A stretch of 64,000 bases of DNA from Sphingomonas cavernae. Its GTDB lineage: Bacteria; Pseudomonadota; Alphaproteobacteria; Sphingomonadales; Sphingomonadaceae. A program made the translations under genes and the position numbers. Below, one piece after another: positions 1-7,124 of this stretch. Where the stretch lies: assembly GCF_003590775.1 (NCBI RefSeq), contig NZ_QYUM01000003.1:188501-252500 (forward strand). The letters run 5' to 3'. Each line of letters opens with the position of its first letter. The first letter of the stretch is position 1. Below the pieces are notes generated by a model. That model had not been told where the DNA came from. It did not search any database and was given only the letters and a program-made list of their open reading frames with translations.

Positions 1-455
1 GACACACCGAGCTTGGAGGCCGTCCGATCACGAGCCATGCGGGCGCGATGGGATTGATGCAGCTCATGCCCGGAACCTGGACCGAGATGCGCGCGCGTCT
101 GTCACTGGGCCTCGATCCCCACGATCCGCGCGACAATATCCTCGCCGGCACCGCCTATCTTAGACTGATGTACGACCGCTTCGGTTATCCCGGACTGTTC
201 GCCGCCTATAATGCCGGGCCCGCGCGTTACGCAGATCATCTCGCAACGGGCAGGCGACTCCCACGTGAGACGCGCGCCTATCTGGAGACACTGAGCGGCC
301 GCCTGCCGGAACGTCCGGTCGCGGCAGACGACGAGCCTCCCAGCGGCATTTTCTTCACGCTCGGCGGATCAACTCCGCGCCCGGCAGGGGATGCTGGCGA
401 ACCATCCGCCAGCCTGTTCGTCCGGCTCGGGAGCGGCACGCATCCCGAAGAATAG
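1..455 (+). CDS. Conjugal-transfer lytic transglycosylase (SLT family), 5' end cut by window
   Basis: The reading frame is open from base 3, so the start lies to the left and the internal Met at 48 is not the true start. Visible SLT features are the GAMGLMQLMPGTW segment, NILAGTAYLRLMYDRFG and AAYNAGP, which are the core and C-terminal helices of goose-lysozyme-type transglycosylases. The catalytic Glu would lie upstream and is not seen. Such enzymes open peptidoglycan locally in the periplasm for the mating apparatus. Location upstream of a relaxase and trb genes supports a transfer role. About 60 C-terminal residues after the domain are low-complexity. Confidence 0.85.
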   Translation, partial: HTELGGRPITSHAGAMGLMQLMPGTWTEMRARLSLGLDPHDPRDNILAGTAYLRLMYDRFGYPGLFAAYNAGPARYADHLATGRRLPRETRAYLETLSGRLPERPVAADDEPPSGIFFTLGGSTPRPAGDAGEPSASLFVRLGSGTHPEE

Positions 456-509
456 TCGCAGTTCTGGTTTCCGGTGGGTGGAGGGCTCGTCTCGGCAAGG
501 CCCAGCATG

Positions 510-639
510 ACGGGCGGCGGCGCGGCTGTACAAGGCCGGCGGCCCCTCCAATTTGGCTATCGCCAAATCGGTTCCTCCGCCGCCGCTTGCGCGGCGCGGG
601 GCTCCGCCCCGCGGCCCTGACAGCCGCGCCGCCGCCCGT
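510..639. repeat. 20-bp perfect inverted repeat enclosing smaller hairpins
   Basis: The 20 bases at 510-529 are the exact reverse complement of 620-639, with a 90-bp interior. Inside are a palindrome around tttggctatcgccaaa (552-567) and a GC-rich hairpin around 593-615. The structure lies between the transglycosylase stop and the RBS of the next gene (aggagg at 677-682), so it could be a terminator or attenuator, or a transfer-related structure close to the candidate oriT. Confidence 0.75.
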
Positions 640-687
640 CCTCGAAGCTTCGTCCTCGTTGCGAGGGTTAAGGCTCAGGAGGTTCTC

Positions 688-1047
688 ATGACAGCGATCC
701 CGACCATAGAACGTGTGAAGGATGACCCTTTTCCGGCATTGGTTTCGGACCTTGAAATCGAGTTTGGCACGGCCGGAATCGAAGCGCTGGCAACCTATTT
801 TCTCGAAGCGGAAGCAGCGGATTTCCACTGGGATGCTCGCATGAACGAGCAGCATCTGGGTGCTTATGAGAGCGTTGACGGCGATGATTTCGAGCTGGAT
901 CGCGTGGCAATCATCGGCTGGATCGCGGGCCGCTGGTATGTCGCGGCCTGCATCGTCGACGGCGATGGCGCAGTGCACGACATGATCGACCTTCAGCACT
1001 TCGAGAGCGCAGGGCAAGCCGAGGGGGCGTTCGACGACATGCATTGA
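688..1047 (+). CDS. Small conserved ICE protein of unknown function
   Basis: A 119-residue acidic protein. The ATG at 688 is chosen because a strong aggagg ribosome binding site ends about 5 bases upstream. The longer in-frame extension back to 553 runs through the inverted repeat and is Arg/Pro-rich, which looks non-coding. I do not recognise a named domain. The sequence is soluble-looking, with DGDDFELDRVAIIGWIAGRWYVAACIV suggesting a beta-rich core (quoted in part: GWIAGRWYVA). Its place between a transglycosylase and the relaxase suggests an accessory transfer or maintenance protein. Confidence 0.65.
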   Translation: MTAIPTIERVKDDPFPALVSDLEIEFGTAGIEALATYFLEAEAADFHWDARMNEQHLGAYESVDGDDFELDRVAIIGWIAGRWYVAACIVDGDGAVHDMIDLQHFESAGQAEGAFDDMH

Positions 1048-1174
1048 ACCTTATCACATGAGGAGCGGCGCTTCGACGGCGTCGCTCATTCTTTTGGCCT
1101 CGGCTCGCCGAAGGGGGATGGGGGATGAAATCGGGAAATGAGCGGGTTTTGGGCGCGTAAGGCAAGATGAAGCA

Positions 1175-1257
1175 ATGGTGCCATCCTGCGGGACGTCACC
1201 ATAACTCTTTGTCTGCACATCTTTTTCCCCTGGAATTTTGGCTAATTTTGGCACCAT
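1175..1257. other. Candidate origin of transfer (oriT) with IncP-type nic core
   Basis: The 333-bp gap upstream of the relaxase contains CATCCTGC at 1182-1189, which matches the YATCCTG/Y core nicked by IncP (RP4 TraI) relaxases. It overlaps one arm of a 9-bp inverted repeat, ATGGTGCCA at 1175-1183 and TGGCACCAT at 1249-1257. oriT commonly lies directly upstream of the relaxase gene, as here. The exact boundaries and nick position are inferred; no function can be shown from sequence alone. Confidence 0.5.
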
Positions 1258-1380
1258 GGGTTTTGCGACAGTGCCATGGCCGGCTGCGCGCGGCGGAAAT
1301 GCTTGTCCTTTCTGGCACCGGTTTTCAGCCGCTTGAATGCGGCCCATGCTGGCTGCCCACCCCCTCAAAACAGGTTCGCC

Positions 1381-3366
1381 ATGAGCAACGAAGACGAGTT
1401 CGAACCGCGCCTTGGCCGCATGCGCGCCCGCACCGGTAATCACGGCTGCAAATATCTTCACCGCGTCCTCGCTGCCGCCAACCTCGCACGCGGTGGCAGC
1501 GCGATGCCGGGCGGTCGAACCCGCCGCTTCGACGGCAGCCGGATCGGACGCGGTGCGGGCATCGGGCGCGTGCTCGCGAGCCGCGACAGGTATGCCGCAT
1601 TCCGCCAGCGCCGCGTCATCATCAAGTCGCGCATCGTGAAACTCGCGGGCAAGGGGCTCGCCGGCGCGCGTGCCCATCTTCGTTATATCGAGCGCGACGG
1701 CACGACGCGGGGTGGCGGGCGCGGCGAGCTCTACGGTGCGGACAGCGACAAGGTCGACGGCAGGGCCTTCCTCGACAGGGGCGCTCAAGACCGCCACCAG
1801 TTCCGCTTCATCGTCTCCCCGGAAGACGGCGCCGAATATGAAGATCTGAAACCGCTCACGCGCCGGCTGATGGCCCGCATGGAAGAAGATCTCGGGACAA
1901 AGCTCGACTGGGTGGCGGTCGATCATTTCAATACCGGTCATCCCCACACTCATATCGTGGTGCGTGGGCGTGACGATCGGGGCAAGGATCTGATCATTGC
2001 CCGCGAATATATCACGCAGGGCATGCGCGAGCGCGCCGCCGAGCTCGTCGATCTCGATCTCGGACCGCGCTCGACGAGCGACATTGAGGACAGGCTTCGC
2101 GGCGAGGTCGATCAGGAGCGGCTGACCAGCATCGATCGCGCCCTGCTTCGCGACGTCGATGAGGCCGGACTGGTGAGCGCGGCGGGGCGCGACGCATTGG
2201 ACCAGACCATCCGCATGGGACGGCTGCGCAAACTGGAGCGGCTGGGGCTTGCCCAGCTCGCGAACAAAATGCTCTGGGGGCTAGACCCCGATCTTGCCGG
2301 CACGCTCAGGCGCATGGGTGAGCGCGGCGACATCATCCGCACGATGCAGCGCGCTTTTACCGCACGGGGGCACGCGCCCGCACTCGCCGACCAGGCTATC
2401 TATGACCCCGGCGTGCCAGGCGCGCGGCCGCTCGTCGGACGCGTGATCGAGCGCGGCCTGTCGGATGAGCTCAATGATCGCCATTATCTGCTCGTCGAGG
2501 CGACCGATGGACGCACCCATTATGTCGAAATCGGCCGGGGCGAAAATGTCGATATGCTCGCGAGCGGCGCGATCGTGCGGATCGAGCCATTCGCGAGCGG
2601 TGTCCGCGAAGCCGATCGCACCGTTGCCACGGTCGCCGCCGCCAATGGCGGACGCTACGACATCGACGCGCATCTCTCATACGACGCCACCGCCACCGAA
2701 GCCTTTGCCGAAACCCATGTGCACCGCCTTGAGGCGATGCGGCGGTTGACCGGCGGGGTGACTCGCGAGGCCGATGGCACCTGGATCATCGAGCCTGACC
2801 ATCTCGAGCGCGCGGCCACCTATGAGGCGGCGCGCGCAAGGGATCGGCCGGTGATGGTCGAGGCGCTGTCGTCGCAGCCTCTGGGCAAGCTGATCGAGGC
2901 AGACGCCGCGACCTGGCTCGACCGAGAGTTGATCGCCGCCGATCCGGTCCCCTTGCGCGATGCTGGATTTGGGGCTGACGCGCGCGATGCGCAGGCACGG
3001 CGACGCCAGTGGCTGATCGCGCAAGGGCTCGCCGAGGACACGGGCGGTCAGACCGCCTATCGGGCGGGCATGATCGACCTGCTCCGGCGTCGTGAGCTGT
3101 TGCGGACGGCCACCCAGCTTTCACGCGAGCTGGGGATGGCGTTCGCCGAAACCATGGACGGCGAACAGATCAGCGGCATCTATCGCCGGCCCATTGATAT
3201 CATGGGTGGGCGTCTCGCGCTGATCGAGAAGTCGAGGGAGTTCACGCTGGTGCCGTGGCGACCGGATTTGGATCGTCATGTCGGCAAGAGTGTTTCGGGC
3301 ATCATGCGCGGTGACGGCATAAGCTGGACGAACGGGCGGCAGCGCAGCGGGCCGAGTATTTCGTGA
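1381..3366 (+). CDS. Conjugative relaxase, VirD2/TraI-like with DUF3363
   Basis: A 661-residue protein expected to nick oriT and pilot the strand through the Trb channel. The histidine cluster of MOBP-type relaxases is seen as DHFNTGHPHTHIVVRG, after the RHQFRFIVSPEDG strand characteristic of the VirD2-like/DUF3363 family. The long C-terminal half matches the DUF3363 part of that family. The ATG at 1381 gives the usual N-terminus (SNEDEFEPRLGRMR); an in-frame ATG at 1276 would add a Cys/Trp-rich tail encoded by the oriT region and is less likely. The coupling partner is probably the TraG at 18.8 kb; the cargo has been inserted between the two. Confidence 0.9.
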   Translation: MSNEDEFEPRLGRMRARTGNHGCKYLHRVLAAANLARGGSAMPGGRTRRFDGSRIGRGAGIGRVLASRDRYAAFRQRRVIIKSRIVKLAGKGLAGARAHLRYIERDGTTRGGGRGELYGADSDKVDGRAFLDRGAQDRHQFRFIVSPEDGAEYEDLKPLTRRLMARMEEDLGTKLDWVAVDHFNTGHPHTHIVVRGRDDRGKDLIIAREYITQGMRERAAELVDLDLGPRSTSDIEDRLRGEVDQERLTSIDRALLRDVDEAGLVSAAGRDALDQTIRMGRLRKLERLGLAQLANKMLWGLDPDLAGTLRRMGERGDIIRTMQRAFTARGHAPALADQAIYDPGVPGARPLVGRVIERGLSDELNDRHYLLVEATDGRTHYVEIGRGENVDMLASGAIVRIEPFASGVREADRTVATVAAANGGRYDIDAHLSYDATATEAFAETHVHRLEAMRRLTGGVTREADGTWIIEPDHLERAATYEAARARDRPVMVEALSSQPLGKLIEADAATWLDRELIAADPVPLRDAGFGADARDAQARRRQWLIAQGLAEDTGGQTAYRAGMIDLLRRRELLRTATQLSRELGMAFAETMDGEQISGIYRRPIDIMGGRLALIEKSREFTLVPWRPDLDRHVGKSVSGIMRGDGISWTNGRQRSGPSIS

Positions 3367-3420
3367 GGCGGTCGAAAGACGCCAATCTGCTGATAGGCTC
3401 GGAAGGGCCAACCGCCTCCG

Positions 3421-3454
3421 GGCGGCTCCAAGGATCTTTCGAGGATCAGCCGCC
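3421..3454. terminator. Hairpin between convergent relaxase and abiEii
   Basis: ggcggct at 3421-3427 pairs with agccgcc at 3448-3454, with gatc repeats inside. It lies between two converging genes and could end transcripts from both sides. There is no strong T-run. Confidence 0.45.
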
Positions 3455-3472
3455 CCCTGTCAGCCATGCGTT

Positions 3473-4526
3473 TCAGTCTTGCAGGTGCTCGGCATTCAGC
3501 CTCGACTGCAACGTTGCGACACTTTCGATCACCGCATCGAAATCGGGCACCGCGCCGAAGATCATGGTACTCATGGCTGCATAGTCGCGCCGTAGATCAT
3601 CATACATGGCGCCCTCGGGGCACAGCGCGAAGCTGGGTGCTTCCGCAGACGCAAGGTCGAAATCGGGCCTGTTGAAGAACATGCGCGCGTGCGCGACGCA
3701 GTCGGCACCCAGTGATGGGTTAGCCAAAGCCTTCTCACCAGCGTCGGATGTCAGGAGCATGTGAACGTCGTAATAATGACGGGACACGCGGTGCCCGTTG
3801 CCGCGCAGCCCACCGCGGATATCGAACCAGCGGCGCAACCCGTGCAGGATCACGACCTTATCCCAGAAGGTGCGCTCAGCATCGACGATCGTGACGTTCG
3901 AAACGATCAGATCCAGATCGGGAGCGTCCTCGTCAACATAGGGACGGATGCTATGGACCGCGTTGGGATCGAGTGCGGATTTGGCGCCGGACTCGATCTT
4001 CACGCTTTGTCGATATAGCCGTCGGTGGGCGTCGCGGTTGGATAATGAACCAGCAGCGTCTGGCTGTCTGCGTCGTGCGGCGCGATGCGGAATCGGTCGG
4101 CGGGCAAGCCGGTCCGTTCAGCGGTGGCGGCGGCGATCGAGGACAGCTGCTCCAGAAGCGGCCCGTTGATATAGGCTTCGCACGCCGCCTTGATCGCGTC
4201 GAGTGCGGCGTCGCGCTTCTTGCGACTCAGCGCCTGCAGCTCTCGACGCTCGCGGCTTTGCCGAGGTCGTCGCGGAACACCGTGACATCGATATCTTCAG
4301 AGAAGCGACGGATCAGCCCGAAGCCCTTGGATAGCGAGGTGCCACCCTTGAACAGCAGCCTTGGCCCGTCCGGAAGGCCGTTGAAGAGCGAGTCCAGCGT
4401 CCAGCAGACCCAGAAGTCCTTTTCGGCATTTTGCGGAGTTGTGCCGAGGCGCAGCGCGGTCGCGGTGAAGAGACCCGCCCGCGTGTCCTGATCGGCGGAC
4501 AGGATCACATCATAGTTCAGATTCAT
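3473..4526 (-). pseudogene. abiEii: AbiEii nucleotidyltransferase toxin, broken by two frameshifts
   Basis: The N-terminal part (from ATG at 4526) carries the minimal nucleotidyltransferase signature KGGTSLSKGFGL and RFSEDIDVTVF of AbiEii/AbiGii toxins. The frame is lost at about 4237, where AASVE runs into SCRR and a stop. The next frame restores ELQALSRKKRDAALDAIKAA up to GYIDKA at about 4012, where it is lost again. The third frame then gives VKIESGAKSALDP and continues to the stop at 3473. Adding one G at each break restores a continuous protein of about 350 residues, the family's usual size. The start overlaps the abiEi stop by 4 bp. Either a decayed toxin or two sequencing errors. Confidence 0.85.
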
Positions 4527-5176
4527 GCGGCTTTGGGCTCGTCGGTGAGGATGCTTCTCAGATAGTCCTGCATCCAGGCCGGCAATGTCGACATTCCGTC
4601 GCGCAGGTCCTTGCGCAGCCGTGCGCCGTCCGGCTCGCGCCGGAGAAGCTGCTGGAGCCTGTAGCGGATGACTTGGTTCTCCTCGACGTCTGTCGTGGCG
4701 TCGCGCAGCCAGTGAAGCGCCTGCACGATTCGCATCGCCGGGCGACCAGCCCAAAAGAGCTTGCTGGCGGCCGTAGGCCGGAAGCTGATGTCGAGATTGC
4801 CGAGATGGACCGGCTTCAGTCGGGCGTCGGTGTGGACGACGATCTTTGCTGGAACCGCATTGGTGAGACCAAGATCGTTGGCGGCGGTCATGCCGTCGAC
4901 CAGAACCCGAATCTGGTCGCGGCGGGTGATCGCCTCGACCACTTGGCGTGGATCGGGGGGATTGGGCGCCTTGGTGAGGCGGTTGAAGGCCGGCTTGTCG
5001 TATAGGCCTCTGTCGAGCCGGCGGAGCGTGCTGGCCGCGACAAGACGCTGGAGGACCTTATCGACGGCGGCGCGCGTGGCGAGGTCGAGAAAGTCCGCCG
5101 CCGTCCATACAGCTCGTGGCACACCGGTGGCGATCCGCTCGAGGACGCAGCTCTTCAGGTCGTTCGTCTTCCTCAT
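4523..5176 (-). CDS. abiEi: AbiEi-type antitoxin / transcriptional regulator (DUF6088 family)
   Basis: A 217-residue protein with an N-terminal winged-helix segment (VWTAADFLDLATRAAVDKVL, then LRRLDRGLYDKP) followed by the AbiEi body that contains TAANDLGLTNAVPAKIVVHT. In AbiE systems this protein neutralises the AbiEii nucleotidyltransferase and represses its own promoter through inverted repeats. Two such repeats lie directly upstream. The ATG at 5176 is chosen because the longer frame back to 5239 would be encoded by the operators themselves; its product would start right next to operator 1 with no room for a Shine-Dalgarno, so a leaderless transcript is possible. It is intact, while its toxin partner is broken. 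Confidence 0.8.
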   Translation of the reverse strand: MRKTNDLKSCVLERIATGVPRAVWTAADFLDLATRAAVDKVLQRLVAASTLRRLDRGLYDKPAFNRLTKAPNPPDPRQVVEAITRRDQIRVLVDGMTAANDLGLTNAVPAKIVVHTDARLKPVHLGNLDISFRPTAASKLFWAGRPAMRIVQALHWLRDATTDVEENQVIRYRLQQLLRREPDGARLRKDLRDGMSTLPAWMQDYLRSILTDEPKAA

Positions 5177-5177
5177 T

Positions 5178-5249
5178 TGTCCGAAATTTGTATATATTTT
5201 TCGGACAAGTTGCAACCAATGTCCGAAATTTGTGGTCATATTTCGGACA
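5178..5249. promoter_or_regulatory. Two tandem identical operators upstream of abiEi
   Basis: TGTCCGAAA-N12-TTTCGGACA occurs twice, at 5178-5207 and 5220-5249. Arms and 12-bp spacers are the same length in both, and the centres are 42 bp apart, about four helical turns, so both would face the same side of the DNA. AbiEi antitoxins are known to autorepress by cooperative binding to paired inverted repeats. The AT-rich spacer of the first copy (tatatatt) may hold the -10 element. Confidence 0.8.
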
Positions 5250-5716
5250 AAAGGGTCGTCGAAATTCGAGCGGACCCAGTCAGGCTTCAGAGTGGATTCT
5301 CCCGCATCATGCTGTCAATGCGGCCGGCAACGTCGCGCCAATGGCGGTTAGCGCCGCCATCTCGGACATTTGTGCGCCCAACCTCGCTTCCTATAAGCTG
5401 CCGTCTGTTCATGTATCGCAAGATCGGCCGAAGCTGGGCCGCTAGCTGACAGACGCCTTGCGGGCTGCACTGACACGTTTGCTGTCGTCCGGGCACAGCA
5501 TGCCCGACAACCGAGATTCTCCAGATCGAAATCGTCGGGGTTGCTTGCTGCTAAGCGAAGTCGAATCTAAAGGTCTCTGGAAATAAAGCCGCGAGGTGTT
5601 GATGGATTTGGCGAGAACATCGCGACTTGATGCTTCGGCTTTCGGCAAGAATGCCAAGGCTCCGGGTATGGTAGCCGGATTGTGCGCTGCCGCAAGCATG
5701 CTGGACACCGCTGTCG
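5250..5716. other. 467-bp gap without a recognisable gene
   Basis: Short frames exist on both strands but none has a recognisable domain or a good ribosome binding site. The gap should hold the promoters for abiEi (leftward) and for the sigma-like gene (rightward), so it probably marks the join between two cargo modules. Confidence 0.5.
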
Positions 5717-6535
5717 ATGAGAGATGAGGGGGTCATCCACCCAACGCCGCTCACCCGCAAGCGCCGTGACGGCACACGGTACACCCGTAGGCCGGAGATC
5801 GAGATGGCGCTCCAGTCGCTGCTCGCTATGTCTCGCGACGACTTGCAGAAGGTTATCGCGATCCGCGATCCCTCGGCGGCCGGATATGTCCCGTCCGAAT
5901 GCCTCGTCCATCTCATCCGTCGGACACGGATCGACAACTCCGAAAGCCAGTTCGACCGTCTTTATCGCGAGATCATGCGTCGCATCGATGCGGTCATGCC
6001 CCGCGTGCAGGGCGAACGGATGGACAAGGCGGAGAACATCCACGCAGCAGGTGCCCGCGACCGGGTGCGTGACGCCTTCAACGAGCGGCTTGCCTCCGAT
6101 CGGAACGAGCCCGGCCCCGGGCTCGATTACTTCGAGGTCATGTTCGCCGACGCCATCGCCGCGCTGCGCGCCAGCGCCTTGCGCAAGACGGGGCGGGAGG
6201 CGAGGCGCACCGAGCCGATCGAACGCAACCCGGAGACCAATGAGCCATCGCTGGCGGTCGAACGCGCCGTCGGAAGCCTCGACATAGAGGAGATGCTGCT
6301 CTCGGACGATCCGATCTACCGGTCCCGCGTCGCCGCCGCGATTGACGCCCTACCGGACAAGCAGCGGAGGGTTATCGAGATGATCAGACAGGGAATGCAG
6401 TTGGACTCTTCGGACGATGCGGTGCTTTCCATACGCAAAGTGCTCGACGTTGCGGAGAAGACCGTCCGTAACCGCCGCGACGCGGCGATCGAGAGCATCC
6501 GGAAGACATTAGAGATTGGAAGCGCAGATGACTGA
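5717..6535 (+). CDS. Sigma-70-like protein (region 4-type HTH)
   Basis: A 272-residue protein whose C-terminus reads like sigma-70 region 4: AAIDALPDKQRRVIEMIRQG, then a helix-turn-helix around SIRKVLDVAEKTVRNRRDAA. The middle (YFEVMFADAIAALRASALRK) could correspond to region 2. It may direct RNA polymerase to promoters of the downstream block or act as a DNA-binding adaptor. The start ATG at 5717 has no strong RBS. Its end overlaps the next gene by 8 bp, so the two are translationally coupled. The distance from classical sigma factors is large, so the role is inferred. Confidence 0.6.
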   Translation: MRDEGVIHPTPLTRKRRDGTRYTRRPEIEMALQSLLAMSRDDLQKVIAIRDPSAAGYVPSECLVHLIRRTRIDNSESQFDRLYREIMRRIDAVMPRVQGERMDKAENIHAAGARDRVRDAFNERLASDRNEPGPGLDYFEVMFADAIAALRASALRKTGREARRTEPIERNPETNEPSLAVERAVGSLDIEEMLLSDDPIYRSRVAAAIDALPDKQRRVIEMIRQGMQLDSSDDAVLSIRKVLDVAEKTVRNRRDAAIESIRKTLEIGSADD

Positions 6536-7115
6536 TCCCGATCGAGAAAATGCCGAGGATATCCTATTGGAGTTCGCGGCCGAGCCCGAGCACGATCGCG
6601 AGACACTCGAGCGGTATCTGCGCGACCATCCCCGCCTCGCCGATCAACTCGTGGACCTGTCGCTCGAACTGCGTTTGCAGCGGACGACCTCGGCTCAGAG
6701 CGTCCCGGAGGACGAGGAGTGGGTCGAGACGTCGTTGAAGTCCTTCAAGACCATGATGGGCGCCGGATCAGCGACCGCGACCGCCGCCGACCCGTTCGCC
6801 CCACATTCTTCGACGGCACTGGTCGCGATACGAAAGAGGCTCGGCGTACCCAGCGCGGTCATGCACGGATTCCGGACCCGCATCGTTGATGTGGCAACGG
6901 TACCGGCCCGCTTCCTCGACATGCTCGCGCGCGAACTCGGCTCCAGCGCCGAAGGTCTGCGCGGCTTCCTCGCCCGGCCCCCACAGCTGGCGGTAGGGCT
7001 GAGCTACAAGGCGGACGAGGCTCCGACCCTCGAAGGACAGCGCATCTCCTTCGAGAAGCTCCTCCTGGATGCCCGCGTTCCGGAAGAGGATCGCGTGCGT
7101 CTGCTCGCGGAATAG
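6528..7115 (+). CDS. Small acidic partner of the sigma-like/IrrE genes, unknown function
   Basis: A 195-residue protein. The N-terminus is acidic and helical (DPDRENAEDILLEFAAEPEH), and the C-terminal half has a pattern seen in proteins placed before ImmA/IrrE peptidases (TALVAIRKRLGVP, ATVPARFLDMLARELG, ISFEKLLLDARVPEED). It starts inside the end of the sigma-like gene and is followed 9 bp later by the IrrE-UvrD gene. That arrangement resembles a sigma / anti-sigma / protease unit, or a repressor / protease pair such as DdrO-IrrE and ImmR-ImmA. I therefore suspect it is an inhibitor cleaved by the downstream peptidase. No domain proves this. Confidence 0.55.
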   Translation: MTDPDRENAEDILLEFAAEPEHDRETLERYLRDHPRLADQLVDLSLELRLQRTTSAQSVPEDEEWVETSLKSFKTMMGAGSATATAADPFAPHSSTALVAIRKRLGVPSAVMHGFRTRIVDVATVPARFLDMLARELGSSAEGLRGFLARPPQLAVGLSYKADEAPTLEGQRISFEKLLLDARVPEEDRVRLLAE

Positions 7116-7124
7116 GACCGGCGC

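Noticed and set aside
553-687. Start at 553 for the small ICE protein
   Set aside because: The added residues are encoded by the inverted-repeat region and lack an RBS; ATG 688 has a strong one.
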